Source: Vibrio sp. CB1-14 (GTDB taxonomy: Bacteria > Pseudomonadota > Gammaproteobacteria > Enterobacterales > Vibrionaceae). Taken from it: DNA of 64,000 bases. Made by a program: the position numbers and the translations under genes. Where the stretch lies: contig NZ_CP115921.1 of the NCBI RefSeq assembly GCF_040412085.2, forward strand, positions 930,001-994,000. Direction: 5' to 3'. Below are positions 8,534 through 17,025 of the stretch, one piece after another (position 1 is the first letter of the stretch; every line of letters starts with the position of its first letter). Under the pieces are notes generated by a model. That model was not told the origin of the DNA, did not search any database, and worked only from the letters and a program-made list of their open reading frames with translations.

Positions 8534-10387
8534 TTAGGCTACGCTATCTTTATCGGTATCTTCGGCACCAATAAAGCCGCCCGTTTGGTGCGCCCAGAGC
8601 TGAGCATAGACTCCGCCGTGAGCAACCAACTCTTTGTGGCTGCCTTGCTCGATGACTTCACCTTTATCGAGAACAATCAGGCGATCCATAGCCGCTATGG
8701 TTGATAGTCGGTGCGCGATGGCGATAACCGTTTTACCTTCCATCAGCTCATTTAAGCTCTCTTGAATCGCGGCCTCTACTTCTGAATCCAGCGCTGATGT
8801 TGCTTCATCAAGGATCAGGATAGGGGCGTTTTTCAACAGCACTCGTGAGATGGCAATACGTTGACGCTGTCCACCGGAGAGCTTGACACCGCGCTCGCCG
8901 ACTTGCGCATCGTAACCCTTATTACCGAACGGGTCGGTCAAGGTTTCGATAAACTCATGAGCATGCGCCTGCTTGGTTGCAGCAAGTAACTCTTCTTCGG
9001 TGGCATCTGGCTTACCATAGAGGATGTTGTCACGAATTGAGCGATGCAGCAGAGAGGTATCCTGTGTCACCATACCGATTTTACTGCGTAGCGAGTCTTG
9101 AGTGACTTTCGAGATGGATTGACCATCAATTCGAATGTTACCGCCCTCAACATCGTGAAAACGCAGCAGTAGATTCACTAGTGTTGATTTACCTGCACCT
9201 GAACGTCCGACCAGACCAACTTTCTCGCCCGGTTTGATGTTGAGATTCAAGTTACTGATGACCCCTTTGTTTTCACCATAGTGGAAGCTCACGTCATCAA
9301 AATCAATGCTGCCTTTTTCAACGACAATTGGCTTGGCATCTTTTTCATCTTTGATATCAATAGGCTTAGAAAGAGTCTTCATACCATCAACAACGGTACC
9401 CATGTTTTCAAACAGGGCACCGACTTCCCACATGATCCACATCGACATACCGTTGATACGCAATGCAAGACCAATGGCAATCGCGATAGCGCCGACAGTA
9501 ATCGCGCCATCCATCCACAAGTAGATAGAGATAGAAGTGACGGTAAACAGTAACACGTAGTTGGTAAATTCAACCGCGACATCAAAACCTGTCACAAGGC
9601 GCATTTGGCGATAAACCGTATCCAAGAATCCCTTCATGCCTTTCTCTGCATACTCGGTTTCACGATCGGTGTGAGAGAACAGCTTTACGGTAGAGATATT
9701 GGTGTAGCTATCCACAATGCGCCCGGTCATCGTAGAGCGTGCGTCCGCTTGTTCTGTCGCGACTTTCTTCAGTTTTGGTACGAAGTAAATCTGAATGCCA
9801 ATATAAGCACATAACCAAACCAGCATTGGCATCATCAAACGCCAATCAGCAGCAGCTAGCATCACCAAAATTGAGGTGAAGTACACTAAGACGTATACGA
9901 ACACGTCTGCTGTTTTCATCACCGTTTCACGCACCGCTAAAGACGTTTGCATCACCTTGGTCGCGATACGCCCAGCAAAATCATCTTGATAGAAAGAGAG
10001 ACTCTGCTTGAGTAAATAGCGGTGTGCCTGCCAGCGGATGGCCATTGGGTAGTTGCCAAGCAGTGTTTGGTGTACGAGCAGTGAAGCTATCAGCAATATG
10101 GTTGGCAACACCACTAGAACACAAAAACCTACCCAAAACAGGGTGTGGCCGTTTTCGGATAAAAAGGTTTGGGGATCGCTGGCCGTTAGCCAGTCGACGA
10201 TCTGTCCCATAAATCCGAACAGCATCACCTCTGCGATAGCGATGATGGTCGAAAATAGTGACATTAAAATGATCGGCTTTTCAAAGCCGCGAGTGTAGTA
10301 GCGGCAGAAAGCGAGTATGCCCTCTGGCGGCTTCTCCGGATCTTGCTTTGGAAAAGCTTCTGTAAATTTTTCAAAGCGTTTGTACAT
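8534..10387 (-). CDS. ABC exporter, fused permease-ATPase (MsbA-like)
   Basis: A half-transporter of 617 residues that would work as a homodimer in the inner membrane. The N-terminal half (about residues 35-340) has six helices. The ATPase domain follows with Walker A GLVGRSGAGKST, Q-loop GMVTQDTS, signature LSGGQRQRIAISRVLL, Walker B ILILDEATSALD and switch His in IAIAHRLSTI, all intact. The family exports lipids, drugs or peptides; the substrate cannot be told from sequence. It stands alone, with a terminator downstream and a 558-bp gene-free region upstream. Confidence 0.9.
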   Translation of the reverse strand: MYKRFEKFTEAFPKQDPEKPPEGILAFCRYYTRGFEKPIILMSLFSTIIAIAEVMLFGFMGQIVDWLTASDPQTFLSENGHTLFWVGFCVLVVLPTILLIASLLVHQTLLGNYPMAIRWQAHRYLLKQSLSFYQDDFAGRIATKVMQTSLAVRETVMKTADVFVYVLVYFTSILVMLAAADWRLMMPMLVWLCAYIGIQIYFVPKLKKVATEQADARSTMTGRIVDSYTNISTVKLFSHTDRETEYAEKGMKGFLDTVYRQMRLVTGFDVAVEFTNYVLLFTVTSISIYLWMDGAITVGAIAIAIGLALRINGMSMWIMWEVGALFENMGTVVDGMKTLSKPIDIKDEKDAKPIVVEKGSIDFDDVSFHYGENKGVISNLNLNIKPGEKVGLVGRSGAGKSTLVNLLLRFHDVEGGNIRIDGQSISKVTQDSLRSKIGMVTQDTSLLHRSIRDNILYGKPDATEEELLAATKQAHAHEFIETLTDPFGNKGYDAQVGERGVKLSGGQRQRIAISRVLLKNAPILILDEATSALDSEVEAAIQESLNELMEGKTVIAIAHRLSTIAAMDRLIVLDKGEVIEQGSHKELVAHGGVYAQLWAHQTGGFIGAEDTDKDSVA

Positions 10388-10945
10388 GGTTCACCTAACA
10401 ACGTTGGAAAGACTCTTTGTAATCAATTGACTGCATATTTGGTCGTATTTCAAAGAGTCAAAAATCCTCCTATCCAAAGATAAGAGTAGATATTCACAAG
10501 TAGCGGTTGACGAGTTGATGTGCAACTGTGCAGAAGATACTTGTGAGTCAGAGTTATGATTTTGATTTTACATGGCGAATGTTCCGTTTCGCGGGATAGA
10601 ACGTGTGCAAGAGATCTGATGAATCAGACTTAGTAAGTGTATAGCTTTTAACCAATACTCACAACTGCTGCCATACATAACCCCGTGATTTTATTGAACT
10701 GTCGGAATAATAATCCACAAAATGGTGCAATTTTTTCATTGCTGCGTAGTTTTTGTGCAGTAAAACTTCCTGAATTACTGTCATCAATCAGTCAATTTTA
10801 CGGTTTAATCTGTGATTAAATCCTGCATTCAGTAAATTAATATTTAACACACTATTTACAATTTAAGAACCTAAGCAAGATAACAAACAAAACAACAATA
10901 CGTTGCTAACAACGATGACTTTCAAGCGATAACTAGTGAAGTGGG
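10388..10945. other. Gene-free divergent promoter region
   Basis: 558 bp between the divergent ABC exporter and ctlX-like genes. It is AT-rich near the ctlX side (around 10795-10900), as expected of promoters. I see no ORF with a ribosome site, no strong hairpin and no operator I can name. Confidence 0.6.
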
Positions 10946-10951
10946 ATGCTT

Positions 10952-11947
10952 ATGAATCATGGAATGACTGCATCTGTCGAGACGACGATTTCTGCTCGTG
11001 TCGGCCGTTCGATTCAAAATGCCAATTGTGTGGTGATGGTACCGCCAAAAGAGTTCGGTTTTAATGCAGAGACTGCGGCCGATAATGAATTTCAGCACCA
11101 AGTTGCTCTTGACGCCAGAGCTGTCAAAGCCAAAGCGATGGCGGAGTTTAAGGCTATGGTTGCTGGCCTGCGTAAATCCGGTGTGCAGGTTATCGAGTTT
11201 GACTACCCGCTAGATGGTGAAGAAACGCCAGACGCCGTATTTCCCAATAACTGGTTTAGTACCACCCATGATGGGGCGTTTTACACCTTTCCGATGGCAT
11301 GTAAAAACCGCCAGAGAGAAGTCCGCCCACAAGCCTTGATTGATAGCCTCAATGCCGCAGGGCGTCATGTGGTTGCCACTGACAATTTGCTGAGCTACGT
11401 GGAGCAAGGGGCATTTTTGGAAAGTACTGGTGTGATGGTCAAAGATCACATCAATAAGACCATTTATGCAGCACTATCGCAGCGGTGTGAGCGCGAAGCG
11501 TTGGAAGATTATGCTAAGCGAATTGGTTATCACCGCGTGGTCTCATTCCAGACCGCTTTGCCATCGGGCCACCCGATCTACCATACCAACGTCATGATGG
11601 CGATTGGCGAGCACTTTGCGGTTATTTGCTCAGAAGTGATCCCCGAATATGAGCGTCGTTTTGTTATCAAGTCACTCGCAAATAGTAAGCAAGTGATTGA
11701 TATCAGCTTAGATCAGGTGAATCACTTTTGTGGCAACATTTTACAGCTGGAGACGGTGAATGGCTGCAAAGTGATCGCGATGTCGAAATCGGCATTTGAT
11801 GCCTTTACTCCCGCTCAAAAGCAACAACTTGCAACACATGGGAAATTACTGCCATTTGATGTTTCTACCATAGAAAGTATTGGCGGTGGCAGCGTGCGAT
11901 GTATGCTGGGAGAAGTGTTTTTACCAACACGAACGACTGAGCTTTAA
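10952..11947 (+). CDS. ctlX: Amidinotransferase-family hydrolase, CtlX-like (citrulline utilisation)
   Basis: A guanidine-modifying-enzyme fold protein of about 331 residues. Family marks are DAVFPNNWFSTTHDG near residue 90, the His region LPSGHPIYHTNVMMAIG, and the C-terminal SIGGGSVRCMLGEVFLP carrying the nucleophilic Cys. These match proteins annotated as arginine deiminase-related or citrulline utilisation hydrolase (CtlX). It would hydrolyse an arginine-like or citrulline-like substrate in the cytoplasm. Two ATGs compete: 10946 abuts GTGGG, while 10952 leaves 6 nt, so I chose 10952. A hairpin terminator follows. The exact substrate is inferred from the family. Confidence 0.8.
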   Translation: MNHGMTASVETTISARVGRSIQNANCVVMVPPKEFGFNAETAADNEFQHQVALDARAVKAKAMAEFKAMVAGLRKSGVQVIEFDYPLDGEETPDAVFPNNWFSTTHDGAFYTFPMACKNRQREVRPQALIDSLNAAGRHVVATDNLLSYVEQGAFLESTGVMVKDHINKTIYAALSQRCEREALEDYAKRIGYHRVVSFQTALPSGHPIYHTNVMMAIGEHFAVICSEVIPEYERRFVIKSLANSKQVIDISLDQVNHFCGNILQLETVNGCKVIAMSKSAFDAFTPAQKQQLATHGKLLPFDVSTIESIGGGSVRCMLGEVFLPTRTTEL

Positions 11948-11952
11948 CCAAA

Positions 11953-11984
11953 AGCAAGCAGCCCGCCTAATTGGGTTGTTTGCT
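11953..11984 (+). terminator. Hairpin terminator after the ctlX-like gene
   Basis: Twelve-pair stem AGCAAGCAGCCC/GGGTTGTTTGCT with two G-U pairs, starting 5 nt past the stop. The following tract is only weakly T-rich (CATCTTTTC). Confidence 0.6.
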
Positions 11985-12154
11985 ACTTCATCTTTTCAAT
12001 GTCCTGACCAGTTAACCAAAGCGATACTGGTTGACGGTCTTTACTCTCTTATTGAGTCGGAACTCAGATAAATTGGACTTTTTCTACTTAACTTTTAGAC
12101 TGCTAATTATGTTAGCGAAAGGGCAGGATGCCCATAAAAAGTTAAGGATATCAA

Positions 12155-12328
12155 TTGAGTAAACTTATCGCTTACCTAGTCGTTATACTTGGGGTTCTGA
12201 TAGCAAGCTATCACCCCAAAGAAGTGGAAGCTATTATCGGCTTCGATGCTTTTAATAATGTACGCATGATGATGCGTGAAATGGAAGCGGGCTTTGAGCG
12301 TGTGATAAGAGTGCTACAGTCGTTATGA
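12155..12328 (+). CDS. Small 57-residue membrane protein, unrecognised
   Basis: A short gene that is easily missed. A TTG start is preceded by AAGGA with 7-nt spacing and encodes 57 residues ending in TGA at 12328. Residues 3-18 (KLIAYLVVILGVLIAS) form one membrane helix or an uncleaved signal anchor. The rest is a charged amphipathic tail (HPKEVEAIIGFDAFNN then MMMREMEAGFERVIRV). It is not a family I recognise. It lies alone between ctlX and the convergent pirin gene. Support comes from the ribosome site and protein-like composition, so it should be tested for conservation. Confidence 0.6.
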   Translation: MSKLIAYLVVILGVLIASYHPKEVEAIIGFDAFNNVRMMMREMEAGFERVIRVLQSL

Positions 12329-12366
12329 TGGCAAGCTTATCAATCATGTAGTGCTTTATTTGTGAA

Positions 12367-13062
12367 TTACGGTAGGTCGAATACCAAAGCAGTAGCCGGC
12401 GTTTGGTGTTCGTTTTTAAATTCAACGAAGTCTTGCGACTCAATGCTTGCGCCATCGCCCTCGCCAAGTCGCGTTCCGCTGACCTGAAGCTTCCCTTTTA
12501 CTTGGTGTATATAAAGCTTACGGCCAGGCTTTATCTCATACTTGAGCGAAGAGTTAGGTTCCAAAATGAGCTGATGAAGCTCAGCGTTTTGTTTTATGTG
12601 CAAGCTTCCTGCACGGCCATTTGGTGTGGCAATTGGAGTTAATCCACTCTCTTGTCCGAAATCTTTCTGCTGATAACCCGGCTTTTTACCAAACTCATTT
12701 GGCTGTATCCATATTTGTAAAAAGCGTAATGTCTCTGAGTTCGAACCGTTGTATTCGCTATGATAGATACCGCTTCCCGCCGACATCAATTGTAACTCTC
12801 CTGCCGGTAGCGTTTGCACGTTACCTTCGCTATCTTTGTGCTCAATGGTTCCCTCAAGCACATAACTGATGATTTCCATATCACGGTGACCATGTGTGTC
12901 GAAACCTGCGCTGGCTTGCACAACATCATCGTTAATCACACGTAAGGCAGAGAAACCCATATACTCAGGGTCATAGTAGCTGCCAAATGAAAAGCTATGC
13001 TTGCTATCTAGCCAGCCAAAATCGGCTCGACCTCGGTCTTGTGAATGTCTGACAGTGATCAT
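12367..13062 (-). CDS. Pirin-family protein (YhhW-like)
   Basis: A 231-residue bicupin protein. The N-terminal cupin has the pirin signature GWLDSKHSFSFGSYYDPEYM, then FDTHGHRDMEIISYVLEG with the His/His/Glu metal ligands, and SAGSGIYHSEYN with a further His. It aligns by eye with E. coli YhhW, a pirin with quercetin 2,3-dioxygenase activity in vitro. The physiological role is unknown. It starts at the ATG at 13062. It is convergent with the small membrane protein gene. Confidence 0.9.
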   Translation of the reverse strand: MITVRHSQDRGRADFGWLDSKHSFSFGSYYDPEYMGFSALRVINDDVVQASAGFDTHGHRDMEIISYVLEGTIEHKDSEGNVQTLPAGELQLMSAGSGIYHSEYNGSNSETLRFLQIWIQPNEFGKKPGYQQKDFGQESGLTPIATPNGRAGSLHIKQNAELHQLILEPNSSLKYEIKPGRKLYIHQVKGKLQVSGTRLGEGDGASIESQDFVEFKNEHQTPATALVFDLP

Positions 13063-13235
13063 AGTGAGTCTCCATTGCTTCTAATTCTTTATGTTTTCGA
13101 CTTTCGAGCTGCTTACTCTGTGTCATTGAGGTTTAGTTTAGGCGGGCGATAGCCAGCAATGAATAGGAGTAATTTGAATGGGTCGGTCAACTATTTTGAA
13201 GAACGACATCGAACGAAAAAGAAGGATAGTTAGGA

Positions 13236-13838
13236 ATGAAACCACGTCAGATAGGACAGGCTTACGATACGATCACTCATATGTGGCAAAGCGAGGGCTT
13301 CAATCGCGAGAATGGTATTTCAGCCCACAAGCGCGCTCTTGATTTTGCTAAGGCAAAAGGTAGTGCATTGGATATTGGCTGTGGTTGTACCGGGCGATTT
13401 ATCGATTTACTTGAGGAAAATGGATTCGTACCAGAAGGTCTAGATATCTCGACCAAGATGATCGCGCTTGCCAAAGAACGTCATCCGGATGCGACTTTTC
13501 ATTACCAAGACATATGCGAAGGTAAGCTGCCTTCCAAGTACGATTTTATTACCGCTTGGGATAGCATCTGGCATATCCCTTTGGAGCAACAAGTTCCAGT
13601 GTTGACCAAAATCGTAGATAGTCTGAATGCTGGTGGCGTGTTTATCTTTTCATTCGGTGGTACTAACGAGGCTGGCGAGCATACCGATCATTTTATGGGC
13701 CTCGAGGTTTACTACTCTTCTTTTGGGACAAATGGGTTCTTAAAACTGTTTATGGAGCTTGGCTGTATCATTCGTCATTTAGAGTTTGATCAGCATCCAG
13801 AGTTACATACTTATCTGATAGTCGAGAAAGGTCTCTAA
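13236..13838 (+). CDS. Class I SAM-dependent methyltransferase
   Basis: The 200-residue product has the Rossmann methyltransferase motif I as ALDIGCGCTGRFIDLL (about residues 46-61), an acidic motif II in PEGLDISTKMIALAKERHP, and DFITAWDSIWHIPLEQQVPV as the motif IV region. It belongs to the Methyltransf_25/11 group of small-molecule methyltransferases. The substrate is unknown. The ATG at 13236 follows AAGGATAGTTAGGA, an adequate ribosome site. It stands alone, with no clear operon partner. Confidence 0.85.
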   Translation: MKPRQIGQAYDTITHMWQSEGFNRENGISAHKRALDFAKAKGSALDIGCGCTGRFIDLLEENGFVPEGLDISTKMIALAKERHPDATFHYQDICEGKLPSKYDFITAWDSIWHIPLEQQVPVLTKIVDSLNAGGVFIFSFGGTNEAGEHTDHFMGLEVYYSSFGTNGFLKLFMELGCIIRHLEFDQHPELHTYLIVEKGL

Positions 13839-14001
13839 CATGTTAGAGCACGTTTAAAAGACAAGAGACAGCCATAATAGGTGCCTTTGCTGGCGATTCA
13901 CCTAGGATGTCTCAACCTCCAGATTCACTCTGACTTTAACCGGTAGAACTGGGTAAGTATTAGTCAGCGCTCTATGGAAAGCTTGCTGGTGAGGCTAGGC
14001 A

Positions 14002-14517
14002 CTAATTTTCACGTAGCCAGCGACTCATTTTGGGGTAACCGCCGAGGGTGCCTTGAGGCTCACACATTAGCCAGTAAGATAGCAGCGGGTGACCAAATCC
14101 CCCTTGGTTCTCAAAGGCATCGATGAGTGACTCTGAAGCGCCTTTATAGCCTTGTTGATGGAACACAACTTCGGGTGATAAGCCAATGTAGTTTAATGCA
14201 GCCCATGACCAGGCTATAGCGGCCATTTCTTCTCCACCTTTGTGTCCGATAGATTTTGCATCTCCACAGAATTTTAAACGTTTTAAGCGAGTTGTCACGG
14301 CGATGTGGCCTGCTTCATGGAGTAAATCCCCTGGGTGCTTTAGTTTCTGTCTATCGATAACAAGTGCGCCGTGTTTGACTTCGATACCAGGAAGGAATGT
14401 GCTTGAGTTGACATTGCCGAATGACCAAGAAATCCCTATCTCATTGAAGAAATTAACTATTTTATCTAATGAATCATTAATGTTCTGAGATTGAGTCAAG
14501 TGGTTATGGTGCCTCAT
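14002..14517 (-). CDS. Unrecognised protein with HExxH motif (possible metalloprotease)
   Basis: A 171-residue protein. The segment LKHPGDLLHEAGHIAVTTRL contains HEAGH, the zinc-binding motif of metallopeptidases. An acidic helix about 28 residues later (GGEEMAAIAWSWAAL) could supply the third ligand. There is no signal peptide or membrane segment, so it is probably cytoplasmic. I cannot assign a family. It is divergent from the first PRMT-like gene at 14691, which makes it a possible member of the modification cluster, for instance as a processing protease. That link is positional only. Confidence 0.6.
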   Translation of the reverse strand: MRHHNHLTQSQNINDSLDKIVNFFNEIGISWSFGNVNSSTFLPGIEVKHGALVIDRQKLKHPGDLLHEAGHIAVTTRLKRLKFCGDAKSIGHKGGEEMAAIAWSWAALNYIGLSPEVVFHQQGYKGASESLIDAFENQGGFGHPLLSYWLMCEPQGTLGGYPKMSRWLREN

Positions 14518-14690
14518 ACATGGTTGCTTGCAAAAAATGTAGATAATTCGTTGATTGTATTAGCTCTAACGAGAATTGTTAGTTTTGGAGTTGTGAACAA
14601 AGGAAAATCGAGAACAAGTTCACAGGGTCGGCGCATTATCTGGCAAAATTTCCATGTGCAACTATATGTATCCCATTCAATCTAATATGG

Positions 14691-15989
14691 ATGGGACAGT
14701 GCGTGACAACACCAAAACCTTTAGGCCAACTAACACCAAAGGCCGGAATCATTGCCAACACCAAGTTACTACTTAATAGAGACTGTAATATTGGACGTGA
14801 CCACGAAATTACACGTGAATTATCACAGTTGTATGCCAAGGTAGGAGGTATTTCCTCAGATGAAAACATCAATGACTGGGATAATGTTGAGCTAGATAGT
14901 GGGGTCGCAATTAATCCAATACAAGCGGCAAAATGTTTGGAGGAAACTCTGCGCACACAAATGTTTATTAAAGGTATTTACCAGTGCTTGCTTGAAAAGT
15001 TGTCTCAGAAACACACTGTGAATGTTGTTTACGCGGGCACCGGTCCATATGGCTGTTTGTTGTTGCCCCTTCTAGCTTTGATGCCGAATGCACCTATTCG
15101 AGTAAGCTTGATTGATATTCATAAAGACAACACGGAGTCAATTCAACGTATTGTTGAACACCTTGGAATTGGTCATCAGATAACCTCAATTGAGTGTGCA
15201 GATGCGACAACGTGGTCACCAAAGAGTTCAGTGCAGTTTGATATTGTAATATCAGAAACCATGACCGCATTACTTGGAAGGGAGCCGCAGGTGGCGATTT
15301 TTGCACATTTACAACAGTTTTTAGCGGATGATGGAGTATTGATCCCCAAAAAAGTGTCCCTTTCTGCTGTCTTAGTGCCATATGAAAGCGCCAATTTGCC
15401 TGATATCCCGTTAGGTCAGTTTTTCGAGTTGAATAGAGAGCTGGTGAGGAGTCTGGCCAAAGGGCATCAGGATGGTTTCACTGGCGAGATTGTCTTGCCG
15501 CGTTCATTCTCAAGTATTGACTACCAACATCTCTCTTTTCGCACCGACATACAGATTTACCGAGCACACTGGTTAACGTTCGGTCAGTGCAGTCTGAATT
15601 TATCGATCGACTATGCGGGCTTAAAACTTGAACCTGGTGGGAGTATAAAATTTTGTTACAGAATGACGGCGTTGCCAAAATTTGAGTTTACGTTTCCGGT
15701 TGAGTCCATGTCGTCTGTTTTACCAGAAAAAACAGAACTAGGGGCGATAGCTGTACAGGGTATTAAGCGCTTTTGGCATAGAGCGAGATTGATACGTGAC
15801 GGCCGTCATGGAGAGGCGTTTGTTGAGCGCGAGATACTGACGGATATCGCGCTACTAGAGAAATTTGATGTTAGTTATCACCTAGCGCTGAGCTATGTTT
15901 GTGAATATCAGCCATCATTTGACGAGTTTGAGGCTTGGTTACTTTATACCAAAGAGTCGAATTCATCTTTTCTCACTTCTAGAGCTTGA
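14691..15989 (+). CDS. PRMT-like SAM methyltransferase (cluster gene 1)
   Basis: A 432-residue protein. After a helical N-terminus, residues 111-130 (NVVYAGTGPYGCLLLPLLAL) form SAM motif I and RVSLIDIHKDN gives the acidic motif II. Residues 188-198 (SETMTALLGRE) have the E-x8-E double-E spacing (E189, E198) that binds the substrate guanidinium in protein arginine methyltransferases. The C-terminal half is a beta-rich region, as in PRMTs. Arginine methylation is inferred. It is paralogous to the gene at 17026. The start is uncertain (ATG 14691 or GTG 14703). A 397-bp gap separates it from the next gene. Confidence 0.75.
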   Translation: MGQCVTTPKPLGQLTPKAGIIANTKLLLNRDCNIGRDHEITRELSQLYAKVGGISSDENINDWDNVELDSGVAINPIQAAKCLEETLRTQMFIKGIYQCLLEKLSQKHTVNVVYAGTGPYGCLLLPLLALMPNAPIRVSLIDIHKDNTESIQRIVEHLGIGHQITSIECADATTWSPKSSVQFDIVISETMTALLGREPQVAIFAHLQQFLADDGVLIPKKVSLSAVLVPYESANLPDIPLGQFFELNRELVRSLAKGHQDGFTGEIVLPRSFSSIDYQHLSFRTDIQIYRAHWLTFGQCSLNLSIDYAGLKLEPGGSIKFCYRMTALPKFEFTFPVESMSSVLPEKTELGAIAVQGIKRFWHRARLIRDGRHGEAFVEREILTDIALLEKFDVSYHLALSYVCEYQPSFDEFEAWLLYTKESNSSFLTSRA

Positions 15990-16253
15990 ACTAAGACCAA
16001 GCGCCAAAACAAGTTTACGGATGGCTCCATTTATTCAGTGTGATATCTGTCACAATTGGCGCAAGTGGCTCTTAATCTGCTTCTCTTGTCGGCATGTTAC
16101 TGGACTTTAGATGTATACAATTCATAAATTAATACTAAAGTTTAGCTAGTAAAGGGACTTCATACCATAAAATCAGAGCTTCTAAGGTCGATTAGAAGTA
16201 GTGAACCCACCTCATTCACCACATTTCACGATGAAAAACACAAAAAACAAAAG

Positions 16254-16281
16254 TTGACTCCTGCCAATCAGAGACTATAAC
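16254..16281 (+). promoter_or_regulatory. Sigma70 promoter for the modification operon
   Basis: TTGACT (16254-16259), 16-bp spacer, TATAAC (16276-16281), about 100 bp before the hydroxylase start, within the 15990-16386 gap. This gap holds no convincing gene, only a doubtful 29-codon Cys-rich frame at 16021. The promoter could drive all genes from 16387 to 32732. Confidence 0.6.
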
Positions 16282-16386
16282 TCTAATGCATAAGGTTTAA
16301 TAGTGTCCATGTGCACTAATGCCTTCGACTAGGTGTGCTTTTTACTCTGTACTCAGTTGGAAATCAAGGATGAGAATTGTACTCAG

Positions 16387-17007
16387 ATGGATTTGTTTGC
16401 GCGTTTGCCTTTTGGCGTCGATAACACTGAGCTTAAAAGAGAGTGTGAAAAACTACCCGCAGAGGGCTGGTCAGCACATGTCAATCAAAATGCTTACCAT
16501 GGATGTTGGGATGTTATGCCGCTTAGGGTTGCCGCTCAACATGTTGACTCACATAAGGTTTTACAGTGCTTTGCCATTGAGCAAGCAGATGTATGGGTCG
16601 ATCTACCGAGGCTTGAAAATCTTCCGCTCATTGCATCGGTGTTGAAGTGGATAGACACGCCGTTGCAGTCAGTTCGGCTTATGCGCTTGCACTCGAAATC
16701 AATCATTTTGCCACATAGAGATGCAGGGCTATGCCATGAATATGGCGCAGCGAGGCTGCATCTTCCCATTAAAGGCGCTGAGCAGGTGAAGTTCTTGGTT
16801 GACGGTCATCAAGTCCCTATGGAGGCGGGGCAGCTTTGGTACGTTAACGCGAATGAGATTCATCAAGTTGAGAACTTTGGCTCAGTGGAAAGGATTCATT
16901 TGGTTATCGATTGTGAGGTTAATGATTGGCTAAGGCGTCAGATCTCACAAGCACAAGTAAGAGGTGTTCAATGTGATGAGGGAGCGCCTGAGTATTCATC
17001 GCTTTAG
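16387..17007 (+). CDS. Aspartyl/asparaginyl beta-hydroxylase-like dioxygenase
   Basis: The 206-residue product is a cupin-fold Fe(II)/2-oxoglutarate dioxygenase. The segment IILPHRDAGLCHEYG supplies the HxD iron ligands (H110, D112). NEIHQVENFGSVERIHLVID supplies the distal His (H159) and the 2-oxoglutarate-binding Arg (R169). RLHLPIKG and the PMEAGQLWYVN segment are typical of the family, which hydroxylates Asp or Asn residues in proteins or peptides. I chose the ATG at 16387; an upstream GTG at 16333 has no ribosome site. The next gene follows after 18 bp. The substrate is presumably a product of this cluster. Confidence 0.85.
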   Translation: MDLFARLPFGVDNTELKRECEKLPAEGWSAHVNQNAYHGCWDVMPLRVAAQHVDSHKVLQCFAIEQADVWVDLPRLENLPLIASVLKWIDTPLQSVRLMRLHSKSIILPHRDAGLCHEYGAARLHLPIKGAEQVKFLVDGHQVPMEAGQLWYVNANEIHQVENFGSVERIHLVIDCEVNDWLRRQISQAQVRGVQCDEGAPEYSSL

Positions 17008-17025
17008 AAATGGATTGCGATAGAA

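Noticed and set aside
15094..15381. 95-codon minus-strand frame inside the first methyltransferase gene
   Set aside because: It is a shadow frame over the SAM-binding region; no ribosome site.
16333..16386. Longer hydroxylase starting at GTG 16333
   Set aside because: No ribosome site, and the added Cys-rich residues do not fit the family; the ATG at 16387 gives a standard N-terminus.
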